From Rhodopirellula sp. (GTDB taxonomy: Bacteria > Planctomycetota > Planctomycetia > Pirellulales > Thermoguttaceae): DNA of 64,000 nucleotides. The stretch is taken from contig JAAYEH010000495.1 in assembly GCA_012728855.1 (NCBI GenBank), positions 1 through 64,000 on the forward strand, in the 5' to 3' direction. Numbering within the stretch: the first letter of the stretch is position 1; the number at the start of each line of letters is the position of its first letter. Shown here one piece after another: positions 8,585 to 17,025 of this stretch. Position numbers and translations under genes: made by a program. The notes beneath the pieces were generated by a model. It was not told where the DNA came from and made no database searches. It worked only from the letters and a program-made list of their open reading frames with translations.

Positions 8585-9874
8585 ATGGCCAGAGCACGCA
8601 ATCTCGTTGTCGCCCAGAGTGGCGGACCGACGCCCGTCATCAACAGCAGTCTCCGCGGTATTGTCGAGGCAAGCCGCGACTTGGGTGAGATCGGAACGGT
8701 GTATGGCGCGCGGCATGGCATCGAAGGCGTGCTCAAGGAGGAGTTGATCGACCTTTCGGCTCAGAAGCCCGAAGAGGTGGCGCTGTTGCGCTACACGCCG
8801 GTCGCCGGTTCGATCGGCACCTGCCGCTACAAGCTGAAGCCGGCGCAAGATGAAGACTTCGAGCGAACGATCGAGGTCTTCAAGGCTCATGATATTGGTT
8901 ATTTTCTCTATATCGGCGGCAACGACTCGATGGATACGGCGAACAAGGTCGCCGAACTGGCCCACCAGCGGGGCCTGGATCTGGTTGCGGTGGGCGTGCC
9001 GAAGACGATCGACAACGACGTCGGCGACAGCGAGTTCAAGCTCATCGACCACACGCCCGGCTACGGGTCGGTCGCCAGGTATTGGACGCACACCGTCCAA
9101 TACGCCAACCAGGAAAACCAAGGCTCTTGCCCCGCGGATCCGGTGCTGGTGCTGCAGGCGATGGGGCGCAAGATCGGCTTTATTCCCGCAGCCGCCCGTC
9201 TGGCGGACCCCGACCGCGAGATGCCACTGCAAATCTACCTGGCCGAAAGCCCATGCTCGCTCGAGCAGCTTGCCGATCAGGTCAACGACCAGTTGCGCAG
9301 GTCGGGCCGCTGCCTTGTGGTCGTCAGCGAAGGTTTCGACGTGGGGGATCTGGGCGCGGTGAGAGATGCTTTCGGCCATACGTCGTTCAGCGCCAGCCAG
9401 TTGACCGTGGCGCAGATTGTCGTCAACCACCTGAACCAGGTCGGCCTGGCGGCGAAGGGTTCCGCCCGCGGCAACGTGCCCGGCACCGATCAACGCCATT
9501 CCATGGCCTACGCGTCGGCGGTCGACTTGGACGAGGCGTATCGCGCCGGTCAGCAGGCGGCGCTGCTGGCGGCCCGCGGCGAAAGCGGCTACATGGCCAC
9601 GATTTTGCGGGAGCCGGGTCCGATCTACAACGTCCGCTACGACAAGGTTCCACTGCCGGAAGTGGCGATGAGCGAGCGGACCTTCCCGTCGCAATGGATC
9701 GCGCCGGGCGGCTACGACGTTACGGATGATTTTGTCCGCTACGCCAGGCCGTTGATCGGCGACGACATGGTTTCGCTGCCGATGGTCGACGGTCGGCAGC
9801 GGATGACGCGTTTCGAGCCGATCTATGCCGATCGGAAGCTTGCAGAATACGTCCCCCAGGCAGACAGAGAGTAG
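8585..9874 (+). CDS. pfp: Pyrophosphate-dependent 6-phosphofructokinase
   Basis: This enzyme interconverts fructose 6-phosphate and fructose 1,6-bisphosphate in glycolysis. The protein is 429 residues long from the ATG at 8585 (MARARNLVVAQSGGPTPVINSS), preceded by GGTGGGAG; an in-frame ATG at 8543 is possible. The nucleotide/PPi loop reads GGNDSMDT near residue 113, where ATP enzymes have GGDGS. The catalytic stretch reads PKTIDND near residue 138, with Lys as in PPi-dependent enzymes rather than PGTIDND. MGRKIGFIPAAA near residue 193 is the conserved MGR substrate motif. PPi dependence is therefore predicted. It heads a row of sugar-phosphate genes (HAD phosphatase, gnd, SDR). Confidence 0.9.
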   Translation: MARARNLVVAQSGGPTPVINSSLRGIVEASRDLGEIGTVYGARHGIEGVLKEELIDLSAQKPEEVALLRYTPVAGSIGTCRYKLKPAQDEDFERTIEVFKAHDIGYFLYIGGNDSMDTANKVAELAHQRGLDLVAVGVPKTIDNDVGDSEFKLIDHTPGYGSVARYWTHTVQYANQENQGSCPADPVLVLQAMGRKIGFIPAAARLADPDREMPLQIYLAESPCSLEQLADQVNDQLRRSGRCLVVVSEGFDVGDLGAVRDAFGHTSFSASQLTVAQIVVNHLNQVGLAAKGSARGNVPGTDQRHSMAYASAVDLDEAYRAGQQAALLAARGESGYMATILREPGPIYNVRYDKVPLPEVAMSERTFPSQWIAPGGYDVTDDFVRYARPLIGDDMVSLPMVDGRQRMTRFEPIYADRKLAEYVPQADRE

Positions 9875-9945
9875 GCGGACGTCCGCACCCCAGGGCAGGG
9901 TTCACGTTGTTATCACCTTCAGATTAGCAGAGCACTTGATCCGAG

Positions 9946-10812
9946 ATGATTGATTTCACCCCCCGCCACGATTTTCTCGTGGGCATCGACTCCGACGGCT
10001 GCGCGTTCGACACGATGGAATTGAAGCACAAGGAGTGCTTTATTCCCAACATCATCAACCACTGGGAATTGCAGGGCGTCAGCAAGTACGCCCGCGAGGC
10101 GGCCGAGTTTGTCAACTTGTATTCCAAGAGCCGCGGCATTAACCGCTTCCCCGCGCTGGTCGAGGCGATGGAGTGGCTCCAGAAGCGGCCGGAGGTAAAG
10201 GCCCGCGGCGTGAAGATCGACATCCCGCCGTCGCTGCGAGAGTGGATCGAGCGGGAGACGAAGCTGGGAAACCCGGCTTTGGAAAGCGCGGTGAACCGCA
10301 GCGGCGATGCCGACTTGAAGAAGACGTTGGCATGGTCGCAGGCGGTCAATGAGTCGATTGCGGGCATGGTCCGCGGTGTGCCGCCTTTTCCCTACGTGCG
10401 GGAGAGCCTCCGGAAACTCGCGGAGAAGGCCGACATCCTCGTCGTCTCGGCGACACCCCAGGAAGCCTTGCAGCGGGAATGGGACGAGCACGATCTGACG
10501 CAGTTCGTCGTCGCCATCTGCGGCCAGGAGATCGGCACCAAGAAGGAATCGCTCACGGCAGCCGCCAAGTATCAGCCCAACCATACGTTGATGATCGGCG
10601 ACGCCCCGGGCGATTACAAGGCAGCGCAGGCGAACCATGCGCTCTTCTTCCCGATCAATCCGGGCGCGGAAGAGGACAGTTGGAAACGATTTTACGAAGA
10701 GGGGATCGACCGGTTCCTCTCCGGCAAGTTCGAGGGCGACTACCAACAGTCGCTCTTGGCGGAGTTTGAGACGTACCTGCCCGAACGGCCGAAATGGCGG
10801 GTCGAGGAGTAA
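9946..10812 (+). CDS. HAD superfamily hydrolase
   Basis: The 288-residue protein has HAD motif I as GIDSDGCAFDT (residues ~13-23), motif II as LVVSATP, and motif IV as IGDAPGDYKAA. Together they form the phosphoryl-transfer site, with the first Asp as nucleophile. The long insert between motifs I and II is a helical cap of the C1 type. It lies 71 bp after pfp and 55 bp before gnd, so it probably acts on a sugar phosphate or a damaged metabolite of that pathway, but the substrate cannot be read from sequence. Confidence 0.8.
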   Translation: MIDFTPRHDFLVGIDSDGCAFDTMELKHKECFIPNIINHWELQGVSKYAREAAEFVNLYSKSRGINRFPALVEAMEWLQKRPEVKARGVKIDIPPSLREWIERETKLGNPALESAVNRSGDADLKKTLAWSQAVNESIAGMVRGVPPFPYVRESLRKLAEKADILVVSATPQEALQREWDEHDLTQFVVAICGQEIGTKKESLTAAAKYQPNHTLMIGDAPGDYKAAQANHALFFPINPGAEEDSWKRFYEEGIDRFLSGKFEGDYQQSLLAEFETYLPERPKWRVEE

Positions 10813-10867
10813 CCGGACAGCGGCAACCTGAAGACAAGACTTATTCCAGATAGGACGGCGAATTACC

Positions 10868-12313
10868 ATGGCAGAGAAGTGCGATTTCGGATTGGTCGGG
10901 CTGGCGGTGATGGGCGAGAACCTGGCGCTGAATGTCGAGAGCCGCGGCTATAGCGTGGCGGTCTTCAACCGCACGACGAGCAAGGTCGACGAGTTCATCG
11001 CGGGCCGCGCCGCCGGCAAGCGATTCGTCGGCTGTCACAGCCTCGAAGAACTGGTGGAAAACCTGCAGGCGCCGCGGAAGGTGATGCTGATGGTGAAGGC
11101 AGGGCCGGCGGTCGACGCCTTCATCGAGAGCCTCATCCCGCTGCTCTCGCCCGGCGACGTGATCATCGACGGCGGCAACACGCACTTCGCCGACACCGAA
11201 CGCCGCACCGCCCACGTCGAATCGAAGGGCCTGCTCTATATCGGCACGGGCGTGTCCGGGGGCGAAGAAGGGGCGTTGAAGGGCCCGAGCATCATGCCCG
11301 GCGGAAGCGTCGACGCTTGGCCCATCGTCAAGCCGATTTTTCAGGCCATCTCGGCCAAGGTCGGGCCGAAAAACGACATCCCCTGCTGCGAATGGGTCGG
11401 GCCGCGCGGCGCGGGCCACTACGTGAAGATGGTCCACAACGGCATCGAATACGGCGACATGCAGTTGATCTGCGAAGCCTATTGGATGCTCAAGCACGCG
11501 CTAGGGCTCACCAATGACGAGTTGTACTACACCTTCGCCGAGTGGAATCGCGGCGACTTGGACAGCTACCTGATCGAGATCACCCGTGACATTTTCAGCG
11601 TCAAGGACAAGGAAACCGGAAAACACCTGGTCGATCTGATTCTCGACACCGCCGGCGCAAAAGGCACCGGCAAGTGGATGAGCCAATTGGCTCTCGACCT
11701 GGGAGTGCCCAGCACGCTGGTCACCGAGGCGGTCTACGCGCGGTGCCTTTCGGCGATCAAGGACGCCCGCGTGCGGGCGAGCAAGGTGCTTGCCGGGCCG
11801 CCCGCAGCGAAATACCAGGGCGACCGCAAGGAATTCATCGAGCAGATTCGGCAGGCGTTATACGCCTCGAAGGTCTGCAGCTACGCCCAGGGATTCGTGC
11901 AGATGCAGTCGGCCGCGGTCGAGCACGACTGGCCGTTGGATTTCGGCTCGATTCCGCTCTTGTGGCGAGGCGGCTGCATCATCCGCGCGGTGTTCCTGCA
12001 GCGGATCAAAGAGGCGTTCGACGCCGATCCCAAGCTCGAGAACCTGCTTCTCGCCCCGTACTTCCGCGAAGCGGTGGAAAAGGCCCAGCCGGCCTGGCGG
12101 CACGTCGTCAGCACCGCGGTGCAGATGGGCATCCCGACGCCGGCCTTTTCGACCGCCTTGGCCTACTACGACGGTTACCGCTCGGAGTGCCTGCCCGCCA
12201 ACCTGCTGCAAGCGCAGCGAGACTACTTCGGCGCCCATACCTACCACCGAGTTGACAAGCCGGGCGAAGGGCCTTTCCATACCGACTGGATCCGAGAGCG
12301 GAAACAGCCGTAG
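10868..12313 (+). CDS. gnd: 6-phosphogluconate dehydrogenase, decarboxylating
   Basis: This oxidises 6-phosphogluconate to ribulose 5-phosphate and CO2 with reduction of NAD(P)+. The 481-residue length is that of the long dimeric form. The Rossmann motif GLAVMGENLALN opens the protein. The coenzyme segment NRTTSKVDEF carries an Arg typical of NADP binding. The substrate motif GVSGGEEGA is near residue 130, KMVHNGIEYGDMQ near residue 187 (catalytic Lys), and the C-terminal tail ends in FHTDW. The start ATG at 10868 lies between the HAD gene and the SDR gene in a same-strand cluster. With zwf 1.6 kb downstream it covers two steps of the oxidative pentose phosphate path. Confidence 0.97.
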   Translation: MAEKCDFGLVGLAVMGENLALNVESRGYSVAVFNRTTSKVDEFIAGRAAGKRFVGCHSLEELVENLQAPRKVMLMVKAGPAVDAFIESLIPLLSPGDVIIDGGNTHFADTERRTAHVESKGLLYIGTGVSGGEEGALKGPSIMPGGSVDAWPIVKPIFQAISAKVGPKNDIPCCEWVGPRGAGHYVKMVHNGIEYGDMQLICEAYWMLKHALGLTNDELYYTFAEWNRGDLDSYLIEITRDIFSVKDKETGKHLVDLILDTAGAKGTGKWMSQLALDLGVPSTLVTEAVYARCLSAIKDARVRASKVLAGPPAAKYQGDRKEFIEQIRQALYASKVCSYAQGFVQMQSAAVEHDWPLDFGSIPLLWRGGCIIRAVFLQRIKEAFDADPKLENLLLAPYFREAVEKAQPAWRHVVSTAVQMGIPTPAFSTALAYYDGYRSECLPANLLQAQRDYFGAHTYHRVDKPGEGPFHTDWIRERKQP

Positions 12314-12375
12314 GCGGCCGGCGGTTCAAAGGGATTGCTCGATCCGAATTCACAGAAGCGCGAGGAAAAAACACC

Positions 12376-13161
12376 ATGTCTGCCGAAAGCTACTTGAATG
12401 AGATGTTCGGTCTGAAGGGTCAGGTTGCCGTCGTCATCGGCGGGGCGGGCGTGCTCGGATCGGCCATGTGCCGGGGACTCGCCCGTGCCGGCGCCCACGT
12501 CGTCGTGGCCGACGTGACCGAAGCGGCCTGCACGAGTTGCGTCGACCAGATCAAAGAAATGGGCTGTGCCGCCAGCGGCCTGGTGATCGACGTCACCTCG
12601 CGATCGTCGATCGAGGCGGTGCTGGCGAAGGCCCGTGAGATCACCGGTCGAGTGAATATCCTGCTCAACTGCGCGGGGGTGAACCACGGCAGCGATTTCC
12701 TCGACCACCCCGAGGAGAAATGGGACTTCGTGATGAGCATCAACCTCAAGGGCGTCTTTCTCGCCTGCCAGGTGTTTGGAAAACACATGGTGGAGGCAGG
12801 GGGCGGATCGATCGTCAACATCGGCAGCGTGACCAGTCATCTGCCGTTGAGCCGGGTGTTCGGCTACGCGGCGTCGAAGGCGGGCGTGCTCAACCTCACG
12901 CGCAATATCGCCCACGACTTCGGCGACAAGGGGGTCCGCGTCAATTGCATCTGTCCGGGGTTCTTCCCGGCCGAGCAGAACCGCCGACTGCTTGACGAGA
13001 AGCGGGTGGACAGCATCATGCGTCACACGCCCATGCATCGCTACGGCGAACCCGAAGAGCTGGTCGGCGCCCTGTTGTTGTTGGTCGCGCCCAAAGCGGG
13101 CAGTTTTATCACCGGCACCCACGTTAACGTGGATGGCGGGTTCACGGCGGCCTGGTTTTGA
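12376..13161 (+). CDS. SDR family NAD(P)-dependent oxidoreductase
   Basis: The protein is 261 residues long, a classical short-chain dehydrogenase. The cofactor loop reads GGAGVLGSAM near residue 22 (a variant of TGxxxGxG), followed by an Asp (VVADVTE) that favours NAD. NCAGVNHG, the catalytic Ser in NIGSVTS and the YAASK motif are all present, as is the C-terminal VDGGFTAAWF. It resembles sugar-acid dehydrogenases (gluconate 5-dehydrogenase or mannonate oxidoreductase type), which would fit the neighbouring gnd, but the substrate is not determined. It follows gnd by 62 bp on the same strand. Confidence 0.85.
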   Translation: MSAESYLNEMFGLKGQVAVVIGGAGVLGSAMCRGLARAGAHVVVADVTEAACTSCVDQIKEMGCAASGLVIDVTSRSSIEAVLAKAREITGRVNILLNCAGVNHGSDFLDHPEEKWDFVMSINLKGVFLACQVFGKHMVEAGGGSIVNIGSVTSHLPLSRVFGYAASKAGVLNLTRNIAHDFGDKGVRVNCICPGFFPAEQNRRLLDEKRVDSIMRHTPMHRYGEPEELVGALLLLVAPKAGSFITGTHVNVDGGFTAAWF

Positions 13162-13195
13162 TCGGTTGGCGAGTCCGGCCGACGGGTGAGTGTCG

Positions 13196-13513
13196 CTACA
13201 ATCGCGATGCCACGGGGTTGTCGAACTCCACGTTGGCGAAAGAGATCCCGGTCTCGTCCGGACTCAGCAGAAGCAGCAGGCTGATTTGACTCTGAACCTC
13301 TTCGGGCAGATTCTCGAAATGCCGCCAGACGGCGTCATGGCGATCGGCCTTGCTGACTTCCGCGAATTCCGGATCGACGATGCGAACACGGACGGACACC
13401 GAATTCTGACGATACACCGTGATTTTCGCGTGAGGGTGCTGTGTGTCGTACCCGGCAAGGGCGTCGGCGACGGCATCGAGAGCTTTGTCGGTATTGCCGC
13501 GTATCTGTAGCAT
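13196..13513 (-). CDS. Small conserved hypothetical protein
   Basis: The 105-residue frame starts at ATG 13513 (MLQIRGNTDKALDAVADAL), with GGGAG about 10 bases upstream. Its balanced alpha/beta composition, including KITVYRQNSVSVRVRIVDPEF and DAVWRHFENLPEEVQSQIS, looks like a real protein. In my recollection of planctomycete genomes it pairs with a HEPN-domain gene, as here, but its function is unknown. It may be an antitoxin-like or accessory partner. It is convergent with the SDR gene. Confidence 0.65.
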   Translation of the reverse strand: MLQIRGNTDKALDAVADALAGYDTQHPHAKITVYRQNSVSVRVRIVDPEFAEVSKADRHDAVWRHFENLPEEVQSQISLLLLLSPDETGISFANVEFDNPVASRL

Positions 13514-13805
13514 GTTTTAGAGTCTCCCATCCGCCGCTCTCAAAATAACGTCTTCGCAGCCAGTCGAAATCATGTGCGAGCCTGCCACGGAACTCCCCCG
13601 CCATTTCCATTCGCTGTTTGCCTGCTAAAATGGAGAGAATCATGGCCTTTAGAATACATTCTACTCCATAGCCGGCGAGATAGACTGCACCCGTTGTGCG
13701 TGCTGCCTCCAAGAGAAAGGTTGCGTCCTCGAACCGCTGCTTCGCCGATTGATAGAACGCGCGAGCTTCAGGAGCTTGAGGCAGCGCCACAGATAAACTC
13801 TTCAC
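13335..13805 (-). pseudogene. HEPN-domain protein, 3'-truncated
   Basis: From a GTG at 13805 the frame reads ARAFYQSAKQRFEDATFLLE, then AGYGVECILKAMILSIL and HDFDWLRRRYFESGG, a HEPN nucleotidyltransferase-partner fold in its first ~80 residues. The expected last helices are missing. After about 13540 the frame runs out of register through the start of the neighbouring 105-residue gene and ends at 13335 in Arg/Ser-rich sequence. A deletion that removed the 3' end of the HEPN gene and brought the next gene close explains the 179-bp overlap. The N-terminal part might still be expressed. Confidence 0.65.
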
Positions 13806-13908
13806 TGGAACAAACCCGGATATTTACGGTATCTTACACCCGCCACCCGCGTGATGCAAGTATCCAGTTTGGCCGATTGGATTTCCCATCTACCCAAGGG
13901 AATGGTTC

Positions 13909-15360
13909 ATGGCTCACACGATCGTGATTTTTGGGGCGTCCGGCGACCTGACAAGCCGCAAGCTGATACCGGCCCTCTACGAATTGCACCGCAAGGGGCG
14001 TTTGCCGAAGGAGACCCGCATCGTCGGGTTTTCGCGGACACCGTTGGCCCACGACGACTGGCGGAATCGCCTGGCGGAGTCGACGGCTCGCTTCATCGGC
14101 GACCGCTTCGACGCGTCCGCCTGGCAAGCTTTCGCCCCGTCGATCTTCTACCATGCCGGCGACATCGGCAACCAGGAGGACTTCGTCTCGCTCCAGCAAT
14201 TCCTGGCGGAAGTGGAGGGGGAAAGCCGGGCGGAACGGATCTACTACCTGTCGACCGCGCCGCGGTTCTACGAACCGGCGGTTGCGCAGCTCGGCAAGGC
14301 GGGCATGGCCGAGCAGTCGGCGGGCGTCCGGCGGATTGTCATCGAAAAGCCGTTCGGCGTCGATCTCGCCAGCGCCAGACAGCTCAACACCTCCGTCCAC
14401 CAGGTCTTCAATGAAGAGCAGATCTACCGCATCGACCACTACTTGGGCAAGGAGACGGTTCAGAATGTGCTCGTGCTGCGGTTTGCCAACGCCATCTTCG
14501 AGCCGATCTGGAATCGCAATTACATCGACCACGTGCAGATCACGGCGGCCGAGGAGGTTACCATCGGCCACCGCGCCGGGTACTACGACACCGCCGGTCT
14601 GCTGCGCGACATGTTCCAGAACCACCTGCTGCAGTTGCTGACTCTGACCGCGATGGAGGCTCCCTCCCGCTTCGAGGCCGACGCCGTTCGCGACGAAAAG
14701 GTGAAGATCCTCCGCGCCATCCGCCCGATGCGGCCGGCCGACGTCGCCGCGAACACCATTCGTGGGCAGTACCGCAAGTATCGCGACGAAGCGAACGTGG
14801 CGCCGGGCAGCTACACGCCCACCTTCGGCGCCGTCAAGCTGCACGTCGACAACTGGCGATGGCAGGGCGTACCGTTTTACCTTCGCAGCGGGAAAGCGAT
14901 GTCGTGCCGCACCACGCAGGTGGTGATCCAGTTCCGCGAGCCGCCGCACATCATGTTTCCCGAAGGGGCTCAGAATATCCAGGAGGGCAATCGGCTCGTT
15001 CTTCAAATCCAGCCGGCGGAAGGGGTGCAGTTGCACTTTCTCACCAAGGTTCCCGACGCCGGCATGAAGTTTCGCATGACCGATCTCGATTTCCGCTTCG
15101 GCCAGAAGTTTGCCACGGGAATACCCGACTCCTACCAGCGGCTGCTGCTGGACGTGATGCATGGCGATGCCAGCCTTTTCGCCCGCGCCGATGAGGTCGA
15201 GTTGGCTTGGGGAATCATCGACCCGATCCAGGCCGTCTGGGATCGACCCGGTCCGCCGGAACTGGCGCTGTACGAGGAGGGCGGCTGGGGACCGCCGACG
15301 TCGACGGAGTGGATGCAGCGGCAGAACCGGCAGTGGTTCGACACCTGCCCCGTCCTCTGA
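13909..15360 (+). CDS. zwf: Glucose-6-phosphate 1-dehydrogenase
   Basis: This NAD(P)-dependent enzyme catalyses the first step of the oxidative pentose phosphate pathway. The protein is 483 residues long, the normal bacterial length. GASGDLTSRKLIPALYEL at residues ~7-24 is the dinucleotide-binding GASGDLA-type motif. RIDHYLGKE near residue 175 is the signature with the substrate-binding Lys and catalytic His. FYLRSGKAM and the C-terminal region are also typical. AAGGGA lies about 10 bases before the ATG at 13909. It is followed after 12 bp by the tRNA-dihydrouridine synthase gene, so the two probably share a transcript. Confidence 0.97.
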   Translation: MAHTIVIFGASGDLTSRKLIPALYELHRKGRLPKETRIVGFSRTPLAHDDWRNRLAESTARFIGDRFDASAWQAFAPSIFYHAGDIGNQEDFVSLQQFLAEVEGESRAERIYYLSTAPRFYEPAVAQLGKAGMAEQSAGVRRIVIEKPFGVDLASARQLNTSVHQVFNEEQIYRIDHYLGKETVQNVLVLRFANAIFEPIWNRNYIDHVQITAAEEVTIGHRAGYYDTAGLLRDMFQNHLLQLLTLTAMEAPSRFEADAVRDEKVKILRAIRPMRPADVAANTIRGQYRKYRDEANVAPGSYTPTFGAVKLHVDNWRWQGVPFYLRSGKAMSCRTTQVVIQFREPPHIMFPEGAQNIQEGNRLVLQIQPAEGVQLHFLTKVPDAGMKFRMTDLDFRFGQKFATGIPDSYQRLLLDVMHGDASLFARADEVELAWGIIDPIQAVWDRPGPPELALYEEGGWGPPTSTEWMQRQNRQWFDTCPVL

Positions 15361-15372
15361 GACGAACGGACC

Positions 15373-16383
15373 ATGCCCATCCTCACCCCTCTCCGCATCG
15401 GTCCTTTGACTATCGATTTTCCGGTGGTGCAGGCGGCGTTGAGCGGCTACAGCGACTGGCCGATGCGAGTCATCGCCCGGCGACTCGGCGCCGGTTACAC
15501 GCTCGGCGAGGTTCTCCTCGACGCGTTCATCCTCAATGTCACCAAGGGGCGCAAGGCGAAACGATTCATCCGCGTGACCGATGACGAGCGGCCCTGCGGG
15601 GCGCAGCTTATGGGGGCGGAACCGGAGCAGTTTGCTCCGGCGGCGATCAAGCTGCTGGAGGCGGGGTTCGACGCCGTCGATCTGAATTTCGGTTGTCCCG
15701 TGAAGAAGGTGCTTGGCCGTTGCCGAGGCGGCTATCTGCTCAGCCAACCGCAGACTGCGCTGGAAATCGTCGCCCGTGTCCGCGAGGCAACGCCGCCGGC
15801 CGTGCCGGTTACCGTGAAGATGCGGCGCGGCATGGACGATTCACCGGAAAGCCTGGAGAATTTTTACACGATCTTCGACGGCGCCTTTGCGCTGGGGGTT
15901 GCCGCGATTACGGTCCACGGCCGGACGGTCCGGCAGCGATACGAGGGGCCAAGTTCCTGGAGTTTTCTGCGGGAGGTGAAGCGGCATGCCGGGGATCGCG
16001 TCGTGCTAGGAAGCGGCGACTTGTTCTCGGCCGAAGACTGTCTGCGGATGATGTCCGAGACGGGCGTCGACGGCGTCACCGTCGCTCGCGGCGCGATCGG
16101 CAACCCTTGGATTTTCCGGGAGGCGAGGGCGCTGTGGGCGAATCTGCCGCTTCCGCCTCCGCCGAGCCTGGCCGAGCAGCGCGCGGTCATGGAGGAGCAC
16201 TACGCGCTGGCCGAAGAGGCTTACGGGTCGCGGCGCTCGGTTGGGCCGATGAAGAAGTTCGGCATCAAGTATTCGCGGTTACACCCGGAAGAAGGGCAGG
16301 TCCGCGCCGCCTTCTTTGCAGCACGCGACGCCGAAGAGTGGCGACAGGTGCTGCGACGATGGTATGGCGGCGAGCGGACTTAG
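15373..16383 (+). CDS. tRNA-dihydrouridine synthase
   Basis: This FMN enzyme reduces uridines in tRNA D-loops to dihydrouridine. The protein has 336 residues with a TIM barrel start (VVQAALSGYSDWPMR), the family motif DLNFGCPVKKVLGRCRGG with the catalytic Cys near residue 116, VTVKMRRGMD, and ITVHGRTVRQRYEG. GVTVARGAIGNPWIF is the FMN phosphate site. It is closest to the DusB-type group by pattern, but the subtype is not certain. The gene follows zwf by 12 bp and ends next to a 101-bp palindromic element. Confidence 0.92.
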   Translation: MPILTPLRIGPLTIDFPVVQAALSGYSDWPMRVIARRLGAGYTLGEVLLDAFILNVTKGRKAKRFIRVTDDERPCGAQLMGAEPEQFAPAAIKLLEAGFDAVDLNFGCPVKKVLGRCRGGYLLSQPQTALEIVARVREATPPAVPVTVKMRRGMDDSPESLENFYTIFDGAFALGVAAITVHGRTVRQRYEGPSSWSFLREVKRHAGDRVVLGSGDLFSAEDCLRMMSETGVDGVTVARGAIGNPWIFREARALWANLPLPPPPSLAEQRAVMEEHYALAEEAYGSRRSVGPMKKFGIKYSRLHPEEGQVRAAFFAARDAEEWRQVLRRWYGGERT

Positions 16384-16482
16384 AGCCTATCCCAAAACCG
16401 CCGCGGACTGGCTCATTTTGCGGAGTTTTCGGAGCAAAATGTGCCTGTCCCCTTCTCCTCGCGAGGTTTTGGGATAGGCTCT
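16382..16482. repeat. Palindromic element, family B copy 1
   Basis: An 18-bp perfect inverted repeat AGAGCCTATCCCAAAACC (16382-16399) and its complement (16465-16482) encloses an inner stem (GCTCATTTTGC near 16410 against GGAGCAAAATG near 16431) and the words GGACTGGCTC and GTGCCTGTCCCC. The same two words occur in the same order in the element at 30311-30411. The element begins on the stop codon of the dihydrouridine synthase gene, in a convergent intergenic region, and could end transcription in both directions. Confidence 0.85.
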
Positions 16483-16509
16483 TAGCTTAGGAACTGGGGC
16501 GGTGGTTCC

Positions 16510-16576
16510 AGGCACGTAAGGCTTTTCAGCCTGGCTGGGAGGCGGGCCGGGCTGGAAAGCCTGACGTACTTTCTTG
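16510..16576. repeat. Imperfect palindrome, family C copy 1
   Basis: CACGTAAGGCTTTTCAGCCTG and, about 30 bases later, GGCTGGAAAGCCTGACGTAC form an imperfect inverted repeat. A related AAGCCTGACGT arm occurs at 59865-59942 next to the treS gene. Only short arms are shared, so the family link is tentative. Confidence 0.5.
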
Positions 16577-16590
16577 CATCGCTGCGGATC

Positions 16591-17025
16591 TCATGTGGCG
16601 GGCGGAGCGGCTACCGCGAACAATCTTGTCCGCAGGTCCGCGACTTCGCCCGCTTTGGCGCTGAATCGGTCGCCCAGTTTGGCCGGCTCAAGCCACTCGG
16701 GCTCGGTGAACAATCGTGCCGGCTGAGCGAGGCGATGGTAACGGCCAACTTGCGACAGCAGACGGCGAGCGGATCGATCCAAGCGGTGCGTTTCACACAA
16801 CCCTCGAAACAGCGCGGCATGGCTTTGATGGCGGTGGCGGTGGTGCCAGCGATGGCCGTAATAGAGCCCGCCGCTGACGATCCCAACGGCGACCCCGGCC
16901 AAGAGAAGCCAGAGAAGCAGTTGCCCGCCCGAAACGGCCGCGCCGGCCGGCGGGCGAGCCGCCAGCAGAAGCATATCCAACCACGGTTCAGTGTGGACGC
17001 AGTTCGATAACCCAGACCAGATCAT
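16591..17025 (-). CDS. Small single-pass membrane protein, unknown function
   Basis: The 144-residue protein has one clear membrane segment (LLLWLLLAGVAVGIVSGGLY, residues ~36-56), followed by a His/Arg-rich cytoplasmic-type stretch (GHRWHHRHRHQSH) and a soluble tail of ~80 residues. Its ATG overlaps the stop of the HEAT-repeat gene by four bases (ATGA), so translation is probably coupled. I do not recognise a family. The pairing suggests that the HEAT protein is recruited to the membrane by this partner. Confidence 0.65.
   Translation of the reverse strand: MIWSGLSNCVHTEPWLDMLLLAARPPAGAAVSGGQLLLWLLLAGVAVGIVSGGLYYGHRWHHRHRHQSHAALFRGLCETHRLDRSARRLLSQVGRYHRLAQPARLFTEPEWLEPAKLGDRFSAKAGEVADLRTRLFAVAAPPAT

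Noticed and set aside
8585-9874. GGND instead of GGDG in the phosphofructokinase as a defect
   Set aside because: With PKTIDND present, the substitution fits the PPi-dependent group rather than a broken ATP enzyme.
13834-15747. Minus-strand open frame of 637 codons
   Set aside because: It lies antisense to zwf and the dihydrouridine synthase gene, both with clear family motifs; no ribosome site or family match.
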